Source of the DNA: Fulvivirga aurantia
GTDB taxonomy: Bacteria > Bacteroidota > Bacteroidia > Cytophagales > Cyclobacteriaceae
Assembly (NCBI RefSeq): GCF_009711475.1
Contig: NZ_SMMD01000679.1
Span: forward strand, 1 to 5,574
DNA: 5,574 bases
Direction: 5' to 3'
Shown here piece after piece: positions 1-5,574 of this stretch. A program made the position numbers and the translations under genes. The notes beneath the pieces are model-generated. The model saw nothing but the letters and a program-made list of their open reading frames with translations. It did no database searches and was not told the origin of the DNA. The first letter of the stretch is position 1. Each line of letters opens with the position of its first letter.

Positions 1-1170
1 ACTAAAAGTGGGGAAATTTTAAAGCTCAACGGGAAATGGGAATTTTACTGGGGAGAACTTCTAACCCCAGAAACGATTAAAAATCCGGAAACTCGCCCTT
101 CATATATAGATGTACCTGCTATTTGGAATAATTTATACATTCAAGGTCGCGATTTAGACGGACAAGGTTACGCCACATACCGACTAAAAATACTTCTAAA
201 CAACCCCCCTGAAAATTTAAGCTTAGATATACCCAATGTTTACTCAGCCTACAAACTATTTGTAAATGGCCACGAAATAGCGCAAAATGGAAGCATTGGC
301 ATTGATAAAGCCACCAGTCAGCCAGAGTGGAATCCAAAGCTGAAAATTTTTCAGTCTAGTGATACCGTAGAAATTATCTGCCAGGTGTCTAATTACCATC
401 ACGAAAGAGGCGGCATACATAAACCTTTATTCATTGGCGACTTTGACAATATTTCTAGTCTAAGGGAAAAAAGAATTGTTGCCAACATGATGCTCACAGG
501 TGGCCTCATCGTATTAGCAGGATTTTTCATTGTATTTTTTGCGCTCCGTCCTCAAGAGCGCTCTTCGCTTTACTTCGGTTTATTTTGTCTGTTATGGGCT
601 GTTAGATCGGTATTTTCCAATATTTATTTGGTGTCATCATTTTTTGATTTGTCGTGGTCATTTGCACTGAGGATCGAATACCTGTCACTCTATACCAGTG
701 TTTTATTTGGCGTTTTATTTCTCAATGAAGTTTTTAACAAGAATGGCAACCAACTGGTAAAATCAATCATCATAATTGTTAGTTGTATTTTTGTTGCACT
801 CACGATCATGCTTCCTACGGTGCTTTTCACCCAATTACTACCGGCCTATCAGATTTTTGTCGCCATCAATCTGGTTTACGCTATTTATATGATCACAAAA
901 GCCTTATTTGAAAACCAGGCAGAAGCATGGTTTTCTGCCATGAGTATGCTTATGGGAGTTGCTCTATTTGGTTATGAAATGATCAACTACTTACTCATTC
1001 TAAAGCTTAACCTGGTATTTTTAAATGTAGCTTATTTGTCGGTATTCTTTTTAAATTCCCTGGTATTGGCTTATCAGTTTGTAGAGACTTACAAGCAAGC
1101 TCATGACAAGGCCCTGCAGGAAGCCGATAAAAAAACCGGTTGGGTAAGAGGTAAGCGACTTCAGGTATAG
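1..1170 (+). CDS. 7TM-DISM family membrane receptor, N-terminus outside the window, no cytoplasmic output domain
   Basis: The frame is open from base 1 to the TAG at 1168-1170 (389 visible codons), so the start lies upstream; the GTG at 385 is internal, because it would cut a well-formed domain in half. Visible residues 1-155 form a beta-rich, galactose-binding-like extracellular domain typical of 7TM-DISM receptors: LNGKWEFYWGELL (9-21), GYATYRLKILL, SAYKLFVNGHEIAQNG and VSNYHHERGG. Seven hydrophobic helices follow at about 163-182, 188-210, 220-245, 253-273, 277-300, 309-330 and 335-358, including the helix-3 stretch RIEYLSLY. Known family members sense an extracytoplasmic ligand, often thought to be a carbohydrate, and pass the signal to a C-terminal kinase, cyclase, GGDEF or phosphatase domain. 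Here only about 30 polar residues follow helix 7, starting like the usual coiled-coil linker (ETYKQAHDKALQEADKK) and then stopping. Either it signals through a partner or it is a degraded receptor. The signal peptide is not visible. Family assignment is confident; ligand and output are unknown. Confidence 0.86.
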   Translation, partial: TKSGEILKLNGKWEFYWGELLTPETIKNPETRPSYIDVPAIWNNLYIQGRDLDGQGYATYRLKILLNNPPENLSLDIPNVYSAYKLFVNGHEIAQNGSIGIDKATSQPEWNPKLKIFQSSDTVEIICQVSNYHHERGGIHKPLFIGDFDNISSLREKRIVANMMLTGGLIVLAGFFIVFFALRPQERSSLYFGLFCLLWAVRSVFSNIYLVSSFFDLSWSFALRIEYLSLYTSVLFGVLFLNEVFNKNGNQLVKSIIIIVSCIFVALTIMLPTVLFTQLLPAYQIFVAINLVYAIYMITKALFENQAEAWFSAMSMLMGVALFGYEMINYLLILKLNLVFLNVAYLSVFFLNSLVLAYQFVETYKQAHDKALQEADKKTGWVRGKRLQV

Positions 1171-1225
1171 CAAAAACTCAAAGCTACATTACAGGATTTT
1201 ACAAATAGCTGCATACCTTTATGCT

Positions 1226-4024
1226 ATGAGTAAACCAGAAAAAAAGTTATTCCTTTTAGACGCGTATGCGTTAATATATCGTGCCCATTTTGCTTTTAGT
1301 AGAAATCCCAGAATAAGCTCCAAAGGCATAAATACCGGAGTGATGTTCGGTTTTACCAATACGCTTTTAGAAATCATACAAAAAGAGCAGCCTACTCACA
1401 TTGCGGTTGCTTTTGACACCTCTGCTCCGACTTTCAGGCATGAGCAGTACAAAGAATATAAAGCCAATCGCCAGGAAACCCCTGAAGATATAAAAACAGG
1501 CATACCGGTGGTTAAAGACATAGTCAAGGCGTTTAATATACCTATTTTGGAAATCGATGGCTATGAAGCTGATGATATTGTAGGCACTATAGCTAAAAAG
1601 GCAGCAAATGCCGGTTTTGAAGTGTTTATGATGACCCCTGACAAAGACTTCGGTCAGTTGGTGGAAGAGCATGTATACCTATACAAACCATCTTATATGG
1701 GTAATGCTGTAGATGTAATGGGGGTTGAAGAGGTACTGAAAAAATGGGATATAGAAAGAATAGACCAGGTTACAGACATGCTTGGTTTACAAGGCGATGC
1801 TTCTGACAACATCCCGGGCATACCAGGAATTGGACCAAAAACTGCCTCTAAGCTAATTAAAGAATACGGTTCTGTAGAAGGGTTGGTCGAAAACGTGGAT
1901 AAGCTCAAAGGAAAGCAAAAAGAGAATGTAGAGAATTTTGGCCAGCAAGGCATAATGTCTAAAGAGCTGGCTACCATAAATATTGAGGTTCCCATCGAAT
2001 TCAACGAAACTGACTTGCTTTATGACGGCCCTAATGAAGAGTTGCTTAAGCCTATTTTCGAAGAATTAGAGTTTAAAACAATCATAAGAAGGGTTTTTGG
2101 AGAAGAAATGAAGTCTGGCTCCACCACACCTTCTAATGATGGACAACTCTCTATGTTTAGCGAAGCCAGCAAAGAAGCAATTGACGTTGATACCTCAGAA
2201 AAAGTAATCGAAAAGACTCGGCTCGACCTTGAAAAGGTATCCTATAAGCTCATCCATAAAAAAGAAGAGCTAGCTGATTTAGCCAAACAACTTTCGGAAC
2301 AAAAAGAATTTTGCTTCGATACAGAAACAACAGGTATCGATGCTTTCGAAGCCGAGCTGGTGGGTATTGCTTTCTCTTTCAGAAAAAATGAAGCCTATTA
2401 TGTACCGGTACCGTCATCCCATGAAAAGGCCCAAGAAATACTTCACCTGTTCAAGACACCTCTTGAGAGTGAGAAAATTAAAAAGATCGGACAAAACCTG
2501 AAATACGATATTTTAGCGCTCAAAAAATACGAGATCGATGTAGCCGGACATATTTTTGATACTATGTTGGCTCACTATATTATAGAGCCGGAAACAAAGC
2601 ACAGTATGGATGTGATGGCCGAGCAGTACCTCAACTACATTACCATACCGATCACAGATATCTTAGGCCCTAAAGGTAAAAAGCAGAAAAATATGCGTGA
2701 CATCGACCCGGAAGAGGTGGTAAACTACGCATGCGAAGACGCTGATATCACGCTGCAGCTAAAAGAGGCGTTGGTAAAAGAGCTGGATGAGAGACTCACT
2801 AAACTGCTAGATGAGATTGAGCATCCCTTGGTATATGTATTGGCTCAAATGGAATTTGAAGGTGTTAAAGTAGACCAATCAGCTTTAGAGTCTATGTCAA
2901 AAGAGCTTCAGGAAATAAGCCTGGCTGCCCAAGAAGAAATTTTCAAAATCGCTGGACAAGAGTTTAATATTGCTTCTCCCAAACAACTTGGGGAAATATT
3001 ATTTGACAAACTAAAACTTGTCGACAAGCCAAAAAAGACCAAATCAGGGCAATATGCAACAGGTGAAGAAATATTGAGCCGCTTGGCCAATGAGCATGAC
3101 ATCGCCAATAAAATCTTAGAATTTAGAGAGTACCAGAAGTTAAAATCAACATATGTAGATGCTCTCCCTAAAATGATAAGTAATAGAGATGGCCGCATAC
3201 ATACAGATTACGGACAGGCAGTGGCCGCTACAGGTAGGTTAAGCAGTAATAATCCTAACCTTCAAAACATCCCCATTAGAACTAAAAAAGGGCGTGAAAT
3301 AAGGAAAGCCTTTGTACCTAAAGATGACAATCACGTCTTGCTGGCAGCGGATTACTCTCAAATAGAGTTGAGAATCGCGGCAGCTTTTGCTAAAGACCAA
3401 GACATGATGGATGCCTTTAAAAACGGCCGTGATATTCATGCTACTACTGCTGCAAAGGTATTTGGAGTATCCGTAGACGATGTCGACCCTAATATGAGAA
3501 GAAAAGCCAAAGAGGTGAACTTTGGTATTATTTATGGCATCTCAGCATTTGGTCTTTCTCAAAACCTAAACATACCACGATCTGAGGCTAGCGATATTAT
3601 CAAGGCTTATTTCAAGGAGTTTTCATCTATCAAAAACTACATGGACTCTTGTATAGCAAAAGCTAAAGAGGATGAGTATGTAGAGACCATAATGGGCAGA
3701 AGGCGGTATCTGCGAGATATCAACAGTCGAAATGCCACCATGAGAGGTTATGCTGAACGCAACGCCATAAACGCCCCAATTCAGGGTAGTGCGGCAGATA
3801 TCATCAAGATTGCTATGGTAAGAGTGCAGGAGTGGCTAAAGGCTGAAAACCTTAAAACCACCATGATCATGCAGGTACATGATGAATTGGTATTTGAAGT
3901 ACCAAAAGATGAGCTCGAAACGGTGCGTCCGAAGATTATTGAATTGATGAAGAATGCCGTGGAGATTGAAGTACCGATGGAAGTTGAAGCTGGAATTGGT
4001 GACAATTGGCTCAAGGCACATTAA
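1226..4024 (+). CDS. polA: DNA polymerase I (5' nuclease, 3'-5' exonuclease and polymerase)
   Basis: Complete 932-residue family A polymerase, close to the 928 residues of E. coli Pol I; it fills gaps and removes RNA primers in Okazaki-fragment maturation and excision repair. The 5' nuclease domain (about 6-290) carries the metal-binding acidic residues D12, D64, E114, D116, D117, D139, D141, D191 and D194, and a helix-hairpin-helix at about 195-225 (IPGIPGIGPKTASKLI). A linker (about 293-335) contains QLSMF at 307-311. The proofreading domain (about 340-520) keeps D365 and E367 (DTETTG), D428 (NLKYD), and Y501 with D505 (YACED), so it should be active. The polymerase domain has motif A (DYSQIELR, D709), motif B (R758, K762, F766, Y770) and motif C (VHDE, H885-D886-E887); several of these sit four residues after their E. 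coli counterparts. The ATG at 1226 gives the expected N-terminus (MSKPEKKLFLLDAYALIYRA). No Shine-Dalgarno is seen, as is common in Bacteroidota. It lies 55 bases after the receptor gene and 10 before the next. Confidence 0.98.
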   Translation: MSKPEKKLFLLDAYALIYRAHFAFSRNPRISSKGINTGVMFGFTNTLLEIIQKEQPTHIAVAFDTSAPTFRHEQYKEYKANRQETPEDIKTGIPVVKDIVKAFNIPILEIDGYEADDIVGTIAKKAANAGFEVFMMTPDKDFGQLVEEHVYLYKPSYMGNAVDVMGVEEVLKKWDIERIDQVTDMLGLQGDASDNIPGIPGIGPKTASKLIKEYGSVEGLVENVDKLKGKQKENVENFGQQGIMSKELATINIEVPIEFNETDLLYDGPNEELLKPIFEELEFKTIIRRVFGEEMKSGSTTPSNDGQLSMFSEASKEAIDVDTSEKVIEKTRLDLEKVSYKLIHKKEELADLAKQLSEQKEFCFDTETTGIDAFEAELVGIAFSFRKNEAYYVPVPSSHEKAQEILHLFKTPLESEKIKKIGQNLKYDILALKKYEIDVAGHIFDTMLAHYIIEPETKHSMDVMAEQYLNYITIPITDILGPKGKKQKNMRDIDPEEVVNYACEDADITLQLKEALVKELDERLTKLLDEIEHPLVYVLAQMEFEGVKVDQSALESMSKELQEISLAAQEEIFKIAGQEFNIASPKQLGEILFDKLKLVDKPKKTKSGQYATGEEILSRLANEHDIANKILEFREYQKLKSTYVDALPKMISNRDGRIHTDYGQAVAATGRLSSNNPNLQNIPIRTKKGREIRKAFVPKDDNHVLLAADYSQIELRIAAAFAKDQDMMDAFKNGRDIHATTAAKVFGVSVDDVDPNMRRKAKEVNFGIIYGISAFGLSQNLNIPRSEASDIIKAYFKEFSSIKNYMDSCIAKAKEDEYVETIMGRRRYLRDINSRNATMRGYAERNAINAPIQGSAADIIKIAMVRVQEWLKAENLKTTMIMQVHDELVFEVPKDELETVRPKIIELMKNAVEIEVPMEVEAGIGDNWLKAH
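2144..2158 (+). other. Candidate sliding-clamp-binding motif QLSMF in the Pol I linker
   Basis: Codons 307-311 of polA encode Gln-Leu-Ser-Met-Phe within a low-complexity, Ser/Thr/Gly-rich linker (GSTTPSNDG before it, SEASKEA after it) between the 5' nuclease and proofreading domains. The pattern matches the bacterial beta-clamp-binding consensus QL(S/D)LF, with Met in place of the second Leu. A flexible, exposed linker is a typical site for such a peptide. That it binds the clamp is inference from the pattern; five residues can also occur by chance. Confidence 0.45.
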
Positions 4025-4034
4025 GATACTTCTC

Positions 4035-5087
4035 ATGCATCTTTTGAGGATTATTTGCATAATCTTCCTGTTAGGACTGAGCTTCAAGGGTATCAGCCAG
4101 ACACCGAATAACGACATGGCAAATGCCGAACAGCTTACCTTGAGTAATTTCGTAAGCTCATTTACGGATGGAAACACCGTAGAAAGTGCTTGTGTTGATG
4201 AATCACTAACAGGAAAATGCATCGACTACCATAACGATCAGTGGTTTTATTTCAATTCTGGCAATCAAAATAGGTTGTATGTAAACATCTTCGACCAAAA
4301 ATGTCGGGACATGCGAGGTGTGCAGCTTGTTGTATTGCAAGGTGAGTTATGCGACCCTACAACTTACCAAATCCTTAATTGCACCTCTTTGGCCACTCAA
4401 GACGATATATTTATCGAAGTAGATGTTGAGCCTAACCAATATTACTGGCTCAATGTAGACGGCTATCTTCACGACTACTGTGAGTTCTTTATAGAAGTCA
4501 GTCCGGCCCCCAGAGGGATTTCAAAAAATCTATACCCTCTTGACTCAGTTAAATTAAATGGGCGTGAAAATATCTTTGCCATCTCGTGGCGGATACCAGA
4601 CAGCCTATCACACACGGTGCTATCAACGCAGATTTTGAGGAAGACAATTGCTGATTTTAAATATGATTCTATAAGTACCCGCACAGTGAAATATAATGCC
4701 TTTGGTGACATGACCAATCGCTATGCATTTAGTGACACGCTTTTACGGCCCGGAAATTACCAATATCGATTAGCCTTAGCACTCAATGATGGAAAAAAGC
4801 TATTTGCCGGAGATTATGACTTTAAAACCCCTGTACTGTACAATGTAGATCATCAATCAATTATTTCTATACCACTTGACTACAGGCGGGGGTCACACTT
4901 GAGGCTTAACATACGAGATGCTTACTCCAGAGAAATGCTCAACAGTATTGAAATCAATTTTGATCCTAAAAAGCACAGTCCTTATCTACTTTTCAAAAAC
5001 AAGTACGCAAAATACAAAGGATTGGAAGTTGAGGTCATTAACCTGGACATGAATCATACGAAAAGCTACTTTTTTAACCTAGAGTAG
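4035..5087 (+). CDS. Exported beta-rich protein with a six-cysteine PPC-like domain and an FnIII-like domain, function unknown
   Basis: A 350-residue protein. The frame is open back into polA, but the ATG at 4035 is preferred because it puts a Sec signal peptide at the N-terminus (MHLLRIICIIFLLGLSFKG, cleavage near residues 20-22) and begins 10 bases after the polA stop. There is no lipobox. Residues about 24-157 resemble the pre-peptidase C-terminal-like beta-sandwiches common in Bacteroidota secreted proteins: NNDMANAEQL, then DQWFYF (68-73), alternating strands, and YWLNVDGYLHDYCEFFIEV. All six mature cysteines (53, 62, 90, 106, 116, 149) fall here and could form three disulfides in the periplasm or outside the cell. 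Residues about 175-267 look like a fibronectin type III fold (IFAISWRIPDS, then PGNYQYRLALAL). The last 75 residues are again beta-rich (LRLNIRDAYSREML) and lack a clear T9SS sorting signature. No catalytic motif is visible. An adhesive or binding role at the cell surface is possible but unproven. Close spacing suggests co-transcription with polA. Confidence 0.8.
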   Translation: MHLLRIICIIFLLGLSFKGISQTPNNDMANAEQLTLSNFVSSFTDGNTVESACVDESLTGKCIDYHNDQWFYFNSGNQNRLYVNIFDQKCRDMRGVQLVVLQGELCDPTTYQILNCTSLATQDDIFIEVDVEPNQYYWLNVDGYLHDYCEFFIEVSPAPRGISKNLYPLDSVKLNGRENIFAISWRIPDSLSHTVLSTQILRKTIADFKYDSISTRTVKYNAFGDMTNRYAFSDTLLRPGNYQYRLALALNDGKKLFAGDYDFKTPVLYNVDHQSIISIPLDYRRGSHLRLNIRDAYSREMLNSIEINFDPKKHSPYLLFKNKYAKYKGLEVEVINLDMNHTKSYFFNLE

Positions 5088-5088
5088 C
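5065..5088 (+). terminator. Weak hairpin at the end of the exported-protein gene
   Basis: GCTACT at 5065-5070 pairs exactly with AGTAGC at 5083-5088. One G-U and one A-U pair extend the stem to eight, with an eight-base loop (5073-5080). The stem covers the last codons and the stop of the upstream gene. The downstream sequence is only moderately T-rich (CTCTTTTC at 5102-5109) rather than a clean T tract, so intrinsic termination is uncertain. It could separate the polA-side transcript from the TPR gene. Confidence 0.25.
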
Positions 5089-5164
5089 AAATTGCTGTTC
5101 ACTCTTTTCAATTTAAAGCACTAAGCTATTTTTTAAGTAAACTCGAGTCTGTATCTTAATAGAC

Positions 5165-5574
5165 TTGTATAGACTGACTTTCATATTATTACTGCTTTCT
5201 TTCTCTTCTTTTGCCCAAGTGGATAGCCTTGAGCATGCGCTGAAATATGTGGATAATCAAAGCGACAAAATTGATATACTGATTGAGTTATCTGAGGAGC
5301 TCTACAGGCAAGACTCTTTAAAATCCAGCGAATATGCATCAGAAGCTATCAAGAGCTATTCATTATTAAGCCGTGAAGCTCAACTGCAATACGCCACAAA
5401 GCTCGCTTATAAACTATATTACCAGAGAGGTCTTGACATTGCCTTGAGCGCACTGCAATCGACAGAGCACCTATTGAAGCAAGATAGCCTTTCTGCCGAG
5501 TGGTTTTACAGGAAGGGAAGCATTAAATATAGAAAAGGCAATAAAAGCGATGCTTTAAAAGAGTTTCAAAAGAG
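5165..5574 (+). CDS. Exported TPR-repeat protein, C-terminus outside the window; apparent TTG start
   Basis: The frame is open from 5141 to the right edge. It contains no ATG or GTG ahead of the signal peptide, and the TTG at 5165 is the best start: it yields MYRLTFILLLLSFSSFA followed by QVDS, a Sec signal peptide with probable cleavage after residue 17. The 136 visible residues then form helical pairs typical of tetratricopeptide repeats at about 36-67, 71-105 and 111-136. The last fits the TPR pattern best (F114, G118, A130 and F134 at repeat positions 4, 8, 20 and 24). The opening, QVDSLEHALKYV followed by KIDILIELSEELY, is typical of Bacteroidota periplasmic TPR sensor proteins, many of which continue into a membrane helix and a histidine kinase or a LuxR-type DNA-binding domain. 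That C-terminal part is not visible, so the output type is unknown. It lies 77 bases after the previous gene in the same orientation. Confidence 0.75.
   Translation, partial: MYRLTFILLLLSFSSFAQVDSLEHALKYVDNQSDKIDILIELSEELYRQDSLKSSEYASEAIKSYSLLSREAQLQYATKLAYKLYYQRGLDIALSALQSTEHLLKQDSLSAEWFYRKGSIKYRKGNKSDALKEFQK

Noticed and set aside
119..337. 72-codon open frame on the - strand
   Set aside because: It lies opposite the conserved extracellular domain of the receptor and shows no signal or family features.
1182..1210. AGCTA/TAGCT inverted repeat between the receptor gene and polA
   Set aside because: It is a five-base stem with a 19-base loop and no following T tract, too weak to call a terminator.
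1214..1221. TACCTTTA resembling the TAnnTTTG -7 element upstream of polA
   Set aside because: It differs at the last base and lies only four bases from the polA ATG, so transcription would start inside the coding region.
3954..4034. Longer start for the exported-protein gene, inside polA
   Set aside because: The extra 27 residues read the polymerase's C-terminal codons in another frame, are rich in basic residues, and would bury the signal peptide. The ATG at 4035 gives a proper Sec signal at the N-terminus.
3836..4222. 128-codon open frame on the - strand across the polA/exported-protein junction
   Set aside because: It is antisense to two well-supported genes, its translation has no recognisable domain, and its composition looks like a shadow of the + strand coding frames.
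5105..5134. Possible Bacteroidota-type promoter before the TPR gene (TTTTC near 5105, TATTTTTT at 5127-5134)
   Set aside because: Spacing is acceptable, but both elements miss the G of the TTTG and TAnnTTTG consensus in T-rich DNA where such matches arise easily, so I do not list it as a feature.

Overview
This window looks like an ordinary chromosomal segment from a member of the Bacteroidota, most plausibly a Cytophagia-like or related marine or soil lineage. The reasons are a Bacteroidota-style DNA polymerase I, a 7TM-DISM receptor, secreted proteins with Sec signal peptides, a TPR protein of the kind this phylum uses in signalling, moderately AT-rich DNA, and no clear Shine-Dalgarno sequences. 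The lineage is inferred from protein character only; no 16S or other taxonomic marker is present.

The layout is four genes, all on the + strand and closely packed. (1) Positions 1-1170: the C-terminal part of a 7TM-DISM (diverse intracellular signalling) membrane receptor. Its reading frame is open from base 1, so the gene begins before the window. It ends about 30 residues after the seventh membrane helix, with no recognisable output domain. (2) Positions 1226-4024: polA, a complete 932-residue DNA polymerase I with 5' nuclease, 3'-5' proofreading and polymerase domains, all key catalytic residues present, and a candidate sliding-clamp-binding motif in the linker. (3) Positions 4035-5087: an exported 350-residue protein starting 10 bases after the polA stop, with a six-cysteine beta-rich domain, an FnIII-like domain and a C-terminal beta-rich segment. 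(4) Positions 5165-5574: the N-terminal part of an exported TPR protein, apparently starting with TTG and cut by the right edge.

The gaps are 55, 10 and 77 bases, so genes 1 to 3 could be co-transcribed. A weak hairpin at the end of gene 3 may separate it from gene 4. No functional link between polA and its neighbours is evident, and the adjacency may be simple gene packing. There are no rRNA or tRNA genes, mobile elements, CRISPR arrays or long repeats that I can see. I do not find a convincing undescribed system. The points most worth a second look are the receptor without an output domain, the clamp-motif candidate in Pol I, and the unassigned exported protein coupled to polA.
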